Shown here one piece after another: positions 36,470 through 48,509 of a stretch of 64,000 nucleotides of DNA (positions are counted from its first letter, which is position 1; every line of letters begins with the position of its first letter). The stretch comes from Prillingera fragicola (taxonomy: Eukaryota; Basidiomycota; Tremellomycetes; Trichosporonales; Trichosporonaceae). The DNA lies in assembly GCA_002335605.1 (NCBI GenBank), contig BEDY01000004.1:186001-250000 (forward strand). Reading direction: 5' to 3'. The position numbers and the translations under genes were made by a program. The notes beneath the pieces are model-generated. The model did not search any database. It saw nothing but the letters and a program-made list of their open reading frames with translations, and was not told where the DNA came from.

Positions 36470-39400
36470 ATGGCCTATGTCGGCGTCGTAAAGGCGATCT
36501 ACGACTATACTGCGCAGGATGCTAATGATGAGTTGTCCTTTGCCGAGGACCAGATCCTCTATCTCGTCGACCGCGAGGATGATGAGTACGTGTGCTGTTC
36601 CCATCGTCCTTCATTGCGCTGACAGTTGCCCTTTTCACCGTGTCATTGATCATTCTTCTCACTGCTCGGTATTCATTTGTTGGCGTAATAATCGTCTAGG
36701 TGGTGGAAGGCAAAGCTCAAGGAAGACAATGGAGGGACGGACGGCCCCATCGGCTTGATCCCAGCTTCTTACGTGGAGGAGGTGGGTTTCGAGCGATTGC
36801 GCCGCGTGCTGATAGTCTCAGCTGCCTCCTGTCAATCAATCGCGCGCATTGTTTGCCTACGAGTCCAGCTCACCCGAGGAACTCTCGATGGAAGAAGACG
36901 CCGTGCTGCATGTGTACGCGGTAGAGGACGAGTGGCTCCTTGTCAGAATCGATAGAGGAGACGACAGATTGGGCTTTGTTCCCAAGAACTACTGTGAGGC
37001 CTTGGACGACGCCGACGAGGTCGAGGTGGCTGGGGCGGCCGAGTCGGCGGCCGATGTTGAGGCGCAACGTGCAGCCGAAGAGGAGGCTGAGCGTAACCGA
37101 GCACGTGAGGCTCGCTTGCGCGAGCTGCGACTCCAAGACTCTGTCGAGTCGTGGGCCATCACCAAGGTCGACGGTCAGAAGAAGGACGAGGGAACTCTCG
37201 GCATTGGTAATGGTGCCATTTTCTTCATTTCGGGCAAGGTGTGTACCTTCGTCGAGCATCACTGACAATGCAGGCTCCGATCCAGCAACACCCCATCGGC
37301 GACCTGACCCATGTGGAGCAGTCATCCTCCAAGGTCATCACCCTCACCCTGTCCACGCTCCCCCAGCCTCTGCAGTTCAACACTGGTAGTGCCAAGACGA
37401 CCCAGGCCATTATTGCCAAGCTCGAGTTTAGCAAGGAGGCCGATGGTGAAGCGCTTCAGGTCGTGAACGACGCCGCCAACGGCGCCGAGTCGTCCGAGGA
37501 AGAGGCCCCCGCACCGGTTCCGGTCGCCGAGCCCAAGTCGGTTCGTTGGGCGGAGCCCCAGCCTGACAGCCCTGTCAGTCCCGTGCGGGCGGCATCTGGC
37601 GCTGCCACCGGCGGTGAAGCGTGTGTCGCCCTCTACGACTTTGAGGCGGGCGGAGACGATGAGCTCACTGTCTCGGAAGGCGAGCCCCTCACGATTCTCG
37701 AGAAGGAGAATGACGAATGGTGGCTTGTGCGCAACGCCAGTGGTACCGAGGGTGTTGTCCCCGCTGCGTACGTTGAATCGGCGGAAGGCGGTGCTGGAGG
37801 GGCTACCCCCGAAGAAGATGAGCACGATCACGCTGCGGCCGAGGCTGAGGCGGCTGCTGCTGCTGCTGCGGCTGCTGCAGCTGCCGAGCAGACGCGCAAG
37901 GAGCAGATTGCGGCCAAGGCCGAGCAACGTCGCGCCATTGAGCGTGCTGCACGGGAGCGTGAGGAGCAGGAGGCTGCCGATCGCGAGATTGCCGAGCAGG
38001 TTGAGGCCGAGGAGCGTGCCAAGTATGAGCGCCAGCACCAGCGTTCCAATGAGGAGACCCGTCGCCAGAAGGAGCAGGAGGCTGCCAGGAGGCGAGAGGA
38101 GGCGCGTCGAATGCAGCCTCCCAAGGTTGGAAAGCGTCCCTCCGCCCAGGATGTCGCTTCGGCTGCTCGCAACCTCCCGAGCGGCAAAGACAAGGCACCT
38201 GCTCAGCGTCCTGAGACGAACCGTCCTAGTAAGTCGTTCACGTCCACCATTATCGACAGTTCTGACAAATTCCAGAGCCCAACCCCGGCCGTACTCGTGT
38301 ATGGAGCGACCGTTCTGGCCAGTTCAGGGTGGAGGCCGAGTTCCTTGGCTTGAACGGTAACAAAATCCGCCTTCACAAGCTCAACGGTGTTATTATCGAG
38401 GTGCCTCTGGAGAAGATGTCCCCCGAGGACGTTCAGTTGATCAAGCGCTTCCAGCGCAAGCAGGCCGAGCGTCAGCGCACCATGGACGATGACGATGTTC
38501 CGCTGGGACGCCAGCAGGTCCGCAAACCTTCGGTCCAGATGAGCCACGAATCGCAGAGCCGACAGTCGCAGCCGCAGCAGCCGCGTCGCTCCAACTTTGA
38601 CTGGTTCAGCTTCTTCCTTGAGGCTGGATGCGGTATGGACGACTCGACGCGCTACTCTGCCAACTTTGAGCGTGACCGCATCGACGAGAGCATTCTCACC
38701 GACCTTGATCCCGGAACCATGCGCTCCCTCGGCCTCCGCGAGGGTGATGTCATTCGCGTCAAGAAGGCTATCAATGCCAAGTACGCCAAAAAGAGTCCCG
38801 AGCAGGAGACCCAAATCCATGCCGACGAGGACTATGCGCGTCGTCTGCAGGAGCACGAGAACTCTGGTGGCAAGGGTCCTGTCCCAGCCCCTCCCCCTGG
38901 CCTGTTCACTGGCGCAGATGGCAAGTTGGCCAACAACCGTGGACGCCGGCGTCCGGAGCGTAAGGGCACCGACGCGGTCGACACGGCCGCTCTCGCTGCG
39001 GCGTCGGACCAGTTGTCCAAGGTGTTTCTTACGCCTCTGGAGCCAACTCGCACTGCGACGCCGCCAGCTGCCCCGACACCCCCTGCAGCAGCGGAGAAGA
39101 AGCCCGAGAATCTCTTGTCTGGCTTTGACGATGATGCTTGGACGATCAAGCCTTCGCAGAAGACAGTATCTCCGGCTCCTGCTCGTGCTACCCCTCCACC
39201 TACCTCTGCCGCCTCACCTGCAGCTGCCAACGGCACCGATGCTCTCCTCGCACAGATCAACTCTTTGCGCCCGGCCAGCACCGGCGCTGTCCCTAACGCT
39301 GCGGTCGACAACTCTCAGCGCGCACGCGCTGGATCCATCGCTGCTCCGTCGAGCTATGGTCTCGGCGCGGCCAACACGTCTACACCCATGGGCCAGCTCC

Positions 39401-40217
39401 AGAACCAGGCTCCCTCTCCCCAACCCCCTGCTCCCACGCAGGTTCCACCGGCCATGCCCGACATGAACGCACCGCGTGGACCTCTTGCTCCTGTCCGGGC
39501 CAACGAGGGTCTCCTCAACCCTCTGCAGCCTGCCATGACTGGCATGTTCGTCCCGACCCACCAACAGCAAGGCGGTTTCCAGCAACCCATGCAGACTGGT
39601 TACCAACAGCCCATGCAGACCGGCTTCCAGCAGCCCATGCAGACTGGTTACCAGCAGCCCCAGCAGACGGGCTACACGTCACCTGGCATGCTGTCGCCTG
39701 GTGGCTACCAGCAATCGCCCATGCAGCAGAGTGAGTCGCCTTCTCTGACGAATGATTAAATGCTAACAGTCAAGACTATACTGGTTTCCCCGGCTTCCAG
39801 CAGCCGCAGCAGCAGTCTTCGTTCAACGCCATTGCCAGCATGCCACCTCCTCAGGTGCCGCAGGCGACCGGCGCGCAGGGGGCCGACAAGTTTGCCCCCT
39901 CAAACATCTTCTCTGCCATGAAGCGCACCGACTTTGCCAAGCCCGAGGAGCAGAACCCTCAGCCTTCGAGTGAGTCCCGCCTAGATGATCGCCGAGCCTC
40001 GCTGACGATCTCAGACAAGTACGATGCCTTGCGGCCGCTGACGACGGGCTACAACGGCGCGCCGCAAATGTACCCTCAGGCGACTGGGATGCCGATGCAG
40101 ATGCAGCAGACGGGTATGCCCAATATGGGTATGGGTATGCCTGGCGTGATGCCCCAGATGACGGGTTACAACCCTCAGATGGGCTACATGCCAAACCAAT
40201 ATGGTCAGTACCAGTAG
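36470..40217 (+). CDS. SLA1: SLA1, endocytic actin-patch adaptor
   Basis: 1140 residues from exons 36470-36585, 36700-36781, 36822-37238, 37274-38228, 38276-39730, 39775-39969 and 40015-40217. SH3-1 begins VVKAIYDYTAQDANDELSF; SH3-2 begins ALFAYESSSPEELSMEE; SH3-3 is ACVALYDFEAGGDDELTVSE. An Ala/Glu/Arg-rich coiled coil follows. SHD1 (FRVEAEFLGLNGNKIRLHKL) binds NPFxD cargo signals, and SHD2 is a SAM-like fold (NFDWFSFFLEAGCGMDDSTR). The tail is Gln/Pro/Met-rich with QxTG motifs (for example VMPQMTG) like the Ark1/Prk1 kinase targets in yeast Sla1. It links clathrin, cargo and the Arp2/3 regulators at cortical patches. The intron after 39730 uses acceptor CAAG|AC, the only one near that keeps frame. 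Confidence 0.95.
39577..39672 (+). repeat. Four 24-bp tandem units in SLA1
   Basis: Four in-frame 24-bp units (39577, 39601, 39625, 39649) encode an eight-residue repeat of the type FQQPMQTG / YQQPMQTG, alternating Phe and Tyr at the first position. The alternation suggests a 48-bp doublet was duplicated. The tail of Sla1-type proteins commonly varies in repeat number. Confidence 0.9.
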
Positions 40218-40382
40218 GAGAGGAAGCGTTGGGTAGTTGTGTTGGGGAAATCTGCTAGATGTACGGTGATACATATGGGTGATACGATGCAGCCGAGTAA
40301 CGACAGCAGACGATGACTGGTGGTACATTACATGCTTACAAAATGATAGACGACGTGCTCTCTTGCTCTAGACTCTCTTGCT

Positions 40383-41177
40383 CTAGACGTCTGCAAAGTC
40401 GACGGCAGCAATGAGCCACACTGTCTTGTGCTCTGCCTGGTCGTCGACCCATCCAAGCCCCTCGCGCATGACACAATCGTCGAGAGCGTTGTGAGCGCGC
40501 ACAGGCTGCCATCCGGTGCGCTCACGGACGCGAGCCTCAGTCAGGGCACCACCAAACTCGGACGCAAGGATGAGCAGCATGCTCTGGTCGGTATCCAGCT
40601 CGCGCGGCACGGAGCGGACAAACGTCATGCCCCCGACAGTATGTACCGTGTAGCCGGCGTGCAACGGCGCGAGGAGCTCTAGAGCACGCCGAATGTCGTC
40701 GTCTGTAATCTTGTCCTCGCCCTTGCCGCTCGCTGCCTCTGCGGCAGTCACTGCCCTCGCGTCGGTCCCTCCCCGGCGCATCCGCAGGACACGGGTGATG
40801 AGCTCGCCCATCTCGATGACGCCACCATTTCGTTCGCGGGTCGACACGCACACGTCGACGACCTGGAGGGCGAGCTCGCAGCTCCACTCGCCCAACCCGA
40901 GCGTGTCCGCCCACCACCCGCCGGCACGTGTCCCGCCCGCTAACGGGTCGACGCCGATGGCTGCGCACATTTTCTGAAACTGGTGCCGGAACGCTGGGTC
41001 CTTGCGGATATCTGCGCGGTGGGCCGCCGCGAATGCGACGAGGGCATCGCGGAATCCAGTTAGGGATTGTTCGAGTGAGGCGACCTGGTTGGCTGTGAGG
41101 GTTGTGGAGAGGGCAGAATAGGATGACGCCGCTGCTGTTTGGCGCGACAGGCCCGAGATGCCCGCGCCCTTGCGCAT
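40383..41177 (-). CDS. SNF8: SNF8/VPS22, ESCRT-II subunit (EAP30)
   Basis: Intronless, 264 residues. The start MRKGAGISGLSRQTAAASSY matches the family's conserved N-terminus. The helical hairpin FRDALVAFAAAHRADIRKDP and FQKMCAAIGVDPLAGG are followed by two winged-helix domains (LGEWSCELALQVVDVCVSTR; IRRALELLAPLHAGYTVHTV). The C-terminus has GWVDDQAEHKTVWLIAAVDF, close to the EAP30 end. ESCRT-II sorts ubiquitinated membrane proteins into multivesicular bodies. The length is typical (about 230-260 residues). It is convergent with SLA1, only 165 bp apart. Confidence 0.95.
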   Translation of the reverse strand: MRKGAGISGLSRQTAAASSYSALSTTLTANQVASLEQSLTGFRDALVAFAAAHRADIRKDPAFRHQFQKMCAAIGVDPLAGGTRAGGWWADTLGLGEWSCELALQVVDVCVSTRERNGGVIEMGELITRVLRMRRGGTDARAVTAAEAASGKGEDKITDDDIRRALELLAPLHAGYTVHTVGGMTFVRSVPRELDTDQSMLLILASEFGGALTEARVRERTGWQPVRAHNALDDCVMREGLGWVDDQAEHKTVWLIAAVDFADV

Positions 41178-41926
41178 CGCTGTCCTGGGCGGGGTTGCTG
41201 TGCGGGTGTGGGAAAGGATGAGGGATAGTTGTGCGAGTTGAAAGGATCAAAACCAAGTGGAGGCTGTGATTGTAGGTCGGCTCTTGGTCGAGGGCTAACT
41301 TAGATTAGGCAGTGGTGATACTGCAGGGACATTGAGCGCATGAGCAGTAGTTGGATGGATGGATGGCTGGCCAACGTTACCAACGTTGCGGCAATGGTCA
41401 AGTGGCCATGATCAGGAACGACAGTCCTAGTTCGGCTCCATGCATGACCGCCGCATTGGCGGAGGGAGGAAGAGCTCTCGTGATGATGGCCAACCAACAG
41501 CCGCCGTTGTTTCGGCGCAGCGGCCGCTGCCTGCCGCCCATCGTATCCTTGTACCGGGTACACTGATAACCCGCACATCACGCAACCCTCCCTTGCATGC
41601 CACCCCGCGCTTGGTGGTTGGCCCCGCACTACGACGCTGCTGCATCGACTACTCTGTCCATCTATTGTGCACACTTCTGCACTGTCCTCGTCTCTCGACC
41701 CCGCCACAGCAGCCACTCGTGTCCCTCTCGCCCCTGCACACACCTTTACATCTTGTCAAATTCGGCGATTTACTCTAGTGTCATTTCGCTCAGAACTACC
41801 AACTCCCACCTGGCCACTGGTGTCGTCACCTTATCCCGCAGTGATCATGGGCATCCCACGCTTCCTCTAAGTCTTTCCAACGACCCATAATCCTGCATCA
41901 ATAGCGTCAAGGACAAGCACAACCTC
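41178..41926. promoter_or_regulatory. Divergent promoter of SNF8 and the EOS1-like gene
   Basis: 749 bases between divergent starts. It contains a (GGAT)n-like tract (41351-41370) and pyrimidine-rich stretches (41640-41720). No gene is evident; overlapping short frames on both strands lack conserved features. Confidence 0.5.
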
Positions 41927-44179
41927 ATGTCCGTAGCGGGCCTCGCCCCCGCTTCGCCGCACGGCGCTGCAGCCTCATCGGCGGCGTCGCGCTCTCGTTC
42001 TGGCTCTGGATCGACAGCGAGGAGGAGTCCAGGTGCCGCTGGCTCCTCTCGCTCTCCACACATGTCGACACTTCGCATGCATCCGAGCACACTAGGGTCC
42101 CTGCCGCAAGCCGATACAGCTTTTGCCCAGCAGCTGTCCGAGCAGCTGGCAGCAGCGGTTGTCCACCCACCACGCAAGATGAGCAAGTCGGCACCTACAA
42201 GTCCCATGGCCAGACCCTCGCCTCGTCGTGACCTCGCACCCCTCAGCACCATCACTGCGATAGACATGGGCGGATCTGTCAGTGCTGCATCTGGCAGCGG
42301 GTCTGGGCTCCGGCCAATGACCAGCACCAATTCACAATCACCCCTTCTCCAGCCGCCTATCAGCCTATCTCCAGCACCACACATCAGCACCGAGGCGCGA
42401 GCTCAAGCCCGCATCTCGCCAGAGATGCAGGCCCGTGTGATGCGTGTGTCCCCCGAGGTCTTTCTCAAGCCCTTGTCGCCATTGATCACACCCGCTGCGA
42501 CGCTCAACGGTGGGAGCGTCCCGCGCGGCTACCCTGCTGGGACATACAACGCCCTTGGACTCGGTGCAGCTCCTGCAGTTCCCACAAGGGGCACGACTGT
42601 GCCGCAACCCACGCAGACGCGGCAGATTCGCAGGCAGCGGTCGCGGTCGCGCTCTCGCCCATCGCCATCGGTTATTAGTTCGCGCCTCTCGAGCGGATCA
42701 GAGGACACTGAGACGGAGGTCGACTCGGATTCAACCTTTGTCCCAGGACGGGTGCGGCACCAGCACTCACGCTCCCAGCCAGATCTTAGCGCACTCCGTT
42801 CGAGACTTGTGGAAGGATGGGCCGACAGCGTCATGCGTCAGCAGCTCGAGGAGCGTCGCGCCAAAGAGGCAATCACTCGACGCCGGTCACACGGGCGCAA
42901 GACGCCCCCCGCTCGGCCTATTCCCTTGGGCGCAGGTCCTACACCACCAATGCCCTTGACAATGCCACACTCGAACTCGTCGACCTCGCTAAGCACTCGC
43001 TCGCCTCGCGCTAGCGCGGCCAACATTCCCGGGCTCTCGCGCATTAACGACCCTTTCCCAAATGCGGACTCTTCATCCGAGGACTCAAACTCGGCACTCG
43101 GCACACCGATCGGCGGCATGACGGGAAGCGAGGATGGCGATGACGACCTCGAAAGCCTCGACTCGCCTTCGTCTGGCAGCTTGTCCTTCTCCTCGAAGCG
43201 ACAGAGAGGCGTTCTCCGGCAACGATCTCTGCCGTCTGACAAGTTCTCGGGATCGGGCCTTGGTCTGCTTCTTGAGCCGACAAACAGCGCGGACGAGCAG
43301 CCCAGGCGGTCGATAGACCTGAAAGCGGCGTCGATAGAAGCACGTTTGCGTCGGTCGTCCCTCTTCTCCTTCCGACTTCTCGCGATTGTCCCATCAGTCT
43401 GGGGCATCTTTGTCCTCGCGCATGCCTTCATAACCGGTTCACTCTGGCATGACCTGTGGCCGTGGGGCGTCGACTTCTCGCGTGAGGCGCTGGAACGCCT
43501 CGTCGCTGGCACGACTCAGGAGGGCATCCGGCGCCCCGTCCATCGCGGCGACATGGCTCTCGCGATGGCATGGGTGAGTACGCTGAATACGTTTCCGGAA
43601 CATGGCTGATCATCGCAGGCACTGCTCACGGCGCACTTCTGTTTCTTTATGACTACAGGTCTGAGCCGCCGGTGGCGCTCGTACTACTCTCTTCCGTCGA
43701 CCGTCACGCGCTTGGTATCCCTCCAGTGCCTTTGCTGGCCAGCGACGTACATAACGCTGTGGATTCTAGGCCCTTCGCGTCCCTTGCTCGCCTGGGTTGT
43801 CATTGGTGTCACGACTGGCTGCTCGCGTGCAGTGCAGATGTGGGTGACGTCCAACGTAGCTACGGTAGATAGCCCCTCGTCAAGCAACGGTACCGCCGGC
43901 GACGTGACCCCCGGCCCTTACCGTCGTCTTTCGCCACCCCCTGGCCCTCCGCGTCCGCCTCCCAGCCATGTCAAGGGCTTTGCTCAGTTCACATGGGGAC
44001 GCCGCTGGGACTGGGACGCCGTCGCCCGTCAGGTCGCGTGGAAGGTCGGAGCAATGCTTCTGGTCACCTGCGCGTGGCTCTTCTGGCGCATTGACAACGG
44101 TTGGGAACCAACCATGACCGCTGCTCCAGTCACGGCCGTGGCCACTGCCGTGGCCGTTGTCTCCGCTGCTCCTGCATAG
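41927..44179 (+). CDS. EOS1: EOS1-like ER membrane N-glycosylation protein
   Basis: 735 residues from exons 41927-43573 and 43619-44179 (45-nt intron). The first 480 residues are Ser/Arg/Pro-rich and disordered, with SRSRSRPSPS-like stretches. A four-helix membrane core follows: SLFSFRLLAIVPSVWGIFVL, then MAWALLTAHFCFFMTTGLSR, then YYSLPSTVTRLVSLQCLCWP, then WVVIGVTTGCSRAVQMWVTS. The pattern of FxxTxGLxRRW, then YxxPxxxxRLxxxQ, then QxWVTSN matches my memory of the EOS1 family, an ER protein affecting N-glycosylation and stress tolerance in yeast. A further C-terminal helix (GAMLLVTCAWLFWRI) is present. The long N-terminal extension is more than the yeast protein has. The family call is probable, not certain. 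Confidence 0.68.
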
Positions 44180-44943
44180 GATTGGACACGCACTGTCAAT
44201 CAACTCGATTTAATGCGCTCTCTCAGCGCCCTCTTACACGATCCGTGACTCTTGGATCCCGTCATCCCCGCATCGCCATTTCCAACCCACTGAGCCCTGT
44301 GCAACTTATCAACACACGGTAGATTCTGGCCGACAGCGACCATCCGTTTCATTCATTGACAGCTTCCCGTTGTATACTATCCTAGTCGTGGCCACGCATG
44401 GGCATGTGGTCGTAATATCAGTACAGTGCTCGTGCAATGTCGCTCATGCAATGTCGTTCATTAAGAGTCTCGGAGGGCCCCATTCGCGAAAACATTTAGA
44501 TTGGTTGGACACTAGTGACTCACAGTGGGGGCGAGGCTGGTAGGGAACATGTCGTTCCCACCATGAGTATTAAATTATTTAATAATTTCTTATCGATTCC
44601 AAGACCGTTGTGGATCGCCTCGCATACCCAAGTATATAAGTATGCAAGTACCGATGCACTGCACACTGCGCTACCGTGCGCCGGGTGAGGACGAAGGCGC
44701 TCCTCCAGTACGTCACCGAGGCTGATGGTTCATTGCCACTTGCGTCCAGTGAGCCGGGGTGATTCATATGGAAAGGCTAAACCATCCAGAAACACGGCAA
44801 TGATTGTGATTGTCTTACATTAGCATGATCTTGAGACTCCGAAGCTTCCATGCTCCGAACGAAGACGAGTCTTCCTCTGCAAACTCATTCTCAAGATTGC
44901 CAGAGACGCAGAGGAGTAAAAAAGCAAACGAAAGCAAAAGAAA

Positions 44944-45014
44944 TACACCGTAAGGGAGTCGAACCCTTGCCGCGTCGATGGCAACGACGCATGATACCGT
45001 TTCACCAACGGTGT
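44944..45014 (-). tRNA. tRNA-Gly (anticodon GCC)
   Basis: 71-nt cloverleaf on the minus strand. Acceptor stem ACACCGT pairs with ACGGTGT, discriminator A. The D arm contains TGGTGAAACGGTATCA. The anticodon stem CGTCG/CGACG closes the loop TTGCCAT with anticodon GCC. The T arm is GGG-TTCGACT-CCC type (GGGTTCGACTCCC). There is no intron. The TTTT at 44936-44939 and T6 at 44918-44923 (minus-strand sense) are suitable RNA polymerase III terminators. The internal A box (TGGTGAAACGG) and B box (GGTTCGACTCC) are intact. Confidence 0.96.
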
Positions 45015-45060
45015 GTGGTTTTAACGAGAAAAGTGCCAGAAAATCTTGAGGCGAGGGCGC

Positions 45061-45088
45061 ACCGGAGTCAATCCACCGGAGTCAATCC
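45061..45088. repeat. 14-bp tandem duplication
   Basis: ACCGGAGTCAATCC occurs twice head to tail, 47 bp upstream of the tRNA-Gly gene (relative to its transcription). Perfect copies. Confidence 0.85.
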
Positions 45089-45368
45089 TGGCGCCAGAAG
45101 CTCACCTGAAACCTGTTCCTTGTTCCTGTGAAACACTAATACCAATCCGCTAGTTTGCGCATTCGCGCATACGCTCATGCGCAGAGGCCGCCCGGCTGAT
45201 GTCCCTGAGGATCACCAATGCTCCCAAAGAAGCATCGGCCAGGGCGCAGAGCTGTGCAAGAGTCGAATGGCAGGTTCTGTGTGGTGCGGCTGATCACGAG
45301 TGGGTGGACCGACATGTCGCGCCAGTTCGTTCTCGCAGACATCGGTGGACATGACAGATGCACACCTG

Positions 45369-45424
45369 CCTGTGAAGCTGTCATGTTGCTCACAAACCTG
45401 TGAAGCTGTCATGTTGCTCACAAA
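45369..45424. repeat. Perfect 28-bp tandem duplication
   Basis: Two identical adjacent 28-bp copies (45369-45396 and 45397-45424), each beginning CCTGTGAAGCTG and ending GCTCACAAA. It is intergenic. Zero divergence implies a recent duplication. Confidence 0.9.
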
Positions 45425-46680
45425 TACTACCCATTCACTTGGTCATGTCGCTCAATGCGCGTTCTGCCAATCGCTGGGCGCTGATCACTGACTTTGACCA
45501 CATGCGTCTTTGAAGGCGGCCGGAAGCGCAGGAATGTAAACATCCGAGGACACTGACCCTTGTTGAATTGTTTGCCTTGTACACGCGTTGACCAGAGATC
45601 TCCGATGGCAAGGTGGCTAGCTAACCTTACTAGATTCTGGGCTAGTGCCACCAGACTTGCACTGCCCAGTCACCAACGCGCCAACGCGATGGATCACCAG
45701 TTCCGTGTGGCGTCCAGGTGCAGGGTGCCAGCGGGTGCGAAGGAGCTGGGACAGTCACGCGTCGATTGGGTGGCGTAGTAATCCATTGACCCACACGGTC
45801 ATGCGGCCACAAGCCCGCGACGTCAAGGACAAAGAAAGCTTGTTGCTGTCGTAAGATCTGTACACCACAGGCCACAGTCGAGCATTTGGTGTCGAAAGCT
45901 CAGGCTTGGTAATGTTCACGGCCGGCGGCTGCCTTCTGTCTCAGGTCCGCTTTCGAGAAGCGGTTGATGCGATCGTAGGATCTCATCTTTGGCGCCGGGC
46001 TACTAGGTTTGGGACCCGAAATAGTGCCCAAAGACTCTGTGCCTGTGCTTTTGGTTGCCGTCGTATGCGGACGGTCAAGAATGACGGCCATGACGGGCGT
46101 GGTGGCTGTGGGGTGGAGCCATGATGCGCACCGCAGGCGGTAATTTAAACCAGCCGTTGTTTGGAATCCCTTGGCCATTTGGAGCTCATTGCTGCACGAA
46201 CGCCACCGACACAGAGTCGGTCGATACATGCATGCACAACTGATGCACGTCTTTGTCTTTTGCACTCTCTGGTGCATATACCATTCTAAAGGGCTATCCT
46301 ATCTTGCCCAGACCTACCGTCACCAAGGATTGCATACACGCACCCCGGGACCTCAGGGACCGGGCCATCCCTTTGTTTCGTTTGTTTTTAACGCGTACCA
46401 CACTGCCCCCTTTTCTTGCCTCCGTTGCTTGCACCGGCCACCATCCCGACTGCATCCCTGCCAGGCGCCCATTTTCCAGCTACTCTATAGCGTGGCCTAG
46501 CAGGTGTCGCGCTCGTTCTCTTGCCTGCCCTTCCCTGCCCTGCCTTGCTGTCTGACGCCGCCCAAACCACGCACACCCTCCTCGGCAGTACAACAGAGTG
46601 TACCTTTGAAGGTCCTTTCAACTCGTCTGTTATTGTCTCTTATTCATCGCACATCTCCACGAAACACCATCTATCGAGCC

Positions 46681-48509
46681 ATGCATACACTTGCATTGCT
46701 CGGTGCGTGCGCCCTCGCCGCCCGGACGGTCGCAGGCTTTGCGTTCATAGTCGACGAATCGTCCGTCAGTGAGTGTGGCCAAGCGCAGTTCAACTGGACC
46801 GCCGGCAGTCCCCCTTACTACATTACTGCAATCGTGAGTCCCAGTGGATGCGGTAAGAGACAGATCTCTGACCACGACCTAGTCCGAGTTCGACATTGCC
46901 GTCAACCACTCTATCGATGACACCTCTGCTTGGAACGATCAGGGTGGATCATATCAGTGGACTATCCCTTGTATGTTTTTGTGATGTGTTGGTTCAAGAA
47001 ATAACACCCGGTACAGTCGACGCAGGCAACCAGACCGTCTTTATCATGTCCGACTCGACTGGATTCGCGGTACGTGTCGCTGCGCCTGGAACGAGTGCAG
47101 ATTGCTGACGATGACCAGACTGGCGGTGTTTCCGCCTTGATCAAGGTCGGAGCTCGTCCCACCAATGCTCCTGACTGCGCGCTGCGTACTGAAGCCGCCC
47201 CATTCTAGTGCGTTATTCTGGGTGACCTGTCTTGCACCAGCTAATAAGCTCCTCAGCTTCGAGATCAAGCCAGACTCGGACAACATCCCGGTATGTCCTC
47301 AAGGCCGCCTCAAATTGCCTGTGCTAACGGTCCCCAGCAATGCAGTCAGGTACAGTTTAGTTTCACCAAGCTTGCTGGCGATCTGGTCGAGCCCATCTAC
47401 GTGACTGGTGTCATCCCCAATGGCCAAGTCGTGCAGCAGGCGGGCTCGCTCTCTGGCTTACGTATGTTCTCCCGCCCGTAGCATCCAACTAACCGCTCAC
47501 AGAATGGCTGGCAAACGTTGCACCTGGCACCAACATGCTCTTTAGTGTCTGGGACAGTTCAGGAAAGCAGGGAGGCTCCAGCAAGCTGCAAACCTTTGTT
47601 TCTGGCAGCGACAGCTGCATGAGCAATCCCGACTCGCCTCCACCAAGCTCCACGCCTAACGGCTTTACCCAAACCGGCACAAACGCACCTACTGGCACGT
47701 CGACGCGCAGGGCTGGTGTCATTACCGTCACCTCCACGGCCTTGCCTGCGGGAGCAGCCGGCCTTACGTCGGGGGCTATCGCTGGTATCGTCGTCGGTGT
47801 ACTTGTGGCCGTCCTAGTGCTTCAGTTCCTCCTTGTGTGGTTCTGTTGCCGTCGCCAGATCGAGAACTTCCTCGCCAACCGCCGCCAGAAGATTGAGCGT
47901 CGTAATAACAACGGCGACGTCGACCTGTACGAGCAGCGGACGAACGACTATGGCGAGGTTGATGGCCCGGGCATGTCGCTGAATGTAACTGGCCGCCCAG
48001 TTCGACCCTTCAGCACCGCCCAGGAGACTGAGGGTACCATTTCACCCTTCTTGGGAGGTTCTGAGTCACGCTCTTCATACCCTCCCTGGGACCCCAACGA
48101 CCGCAACGATCCCTTCAACGCTCCCAGCCGTCGCGACCCGTCAATTCCCTCGCTGTCGCTCCACGAGGGCGCCCGCGAGTCCGTGCTCAGTTCCGGGGAC
48201 AGTCTCGGGCACTCGCCTCCTCTGGGCACGGGTGCCTTCTCGACAGTGTCCGGTCCAGGAGTTGCTGGTGTTGGCGCTGGCCCCTCGACTGGTCAGGCTC
48301 CTCGTCTCCCTTCCAAGCTCCAGCTTGCCATGGCCAACCCAGACAATGGCCTGATTTCCGAGCACGGACCGCCCAGCGCCGCCCCGTCCGGTGGTTTCCG
48401 CCGACACGAGGACGCTGGATCGTTGGGCGTTGCCAACCCCGACGAGCCCCAGGTAGAGGACCTGCCACCAATCTACAACCCGCAGTGGGAGTCTCACTCG
48501 CAGCGTTAG
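46681..48509 (+). CDS. Orphan single-pass membrane protein with secreted N-terminal domain
   Basis: 515 residues from seven exons: 46681-46833, 46883-46970, 47017-47069, 47119-47207, 47257-47290 (34 nt), 47338-47461 and 47503-48509. A signal peptide (MHTLALLGACALAARTVAG) leads an extracellular domain starting with SVSECGQAQFNWTAGSPPYY, the CG-x5-W-x-GG-x-PPY pattern seen in many basidiomycete surface proteins. It contains Asn-glycosylation sites and a Ser/Thr-rich stalk. The membrane helix is GAIAGIVVGVLVAVLVLQFL followed by a CCRRQ stop-transfer. The cytosolic tail of about 230 residues is Ser/Pro-rich. The layout resembles a cell-wall or surface sensor, but no function can be assigned. Confidence 0.82.

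Larger units (their letters stand above)
44180..46680. other. Gene-poor 2.5 kb with tRNA-Gly and small tandem repeats
   Basis: Apart from the tRNA gene, I see two small tandem duplications (45061-45088 and 45369-45424) and an AT-rich inverted repeat near 44571-44585 (ATTAAAT-T-ATTTAAT). A minus-strand frame at 45900-46277 ends in a hydrophilic segment, but has no supporting splice structure. The last 500 bases should be the promoter of the gene at 46681. Confidence 0.5.

Noticed and set aside
39731..39770. Alternative SLA1 acceptor after CTAACAG (39767-39769)
   Set aside because: It would shift the frame and lose the conserved Gln/Pro-rich tail; the acceptor five bases downstream keeps it.
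45900..46277. 125-codon minus-strand frame with hydrophilic end
   Set aside because: Only the last 50 residues look protein-like; no start context, no neighbouring exon.
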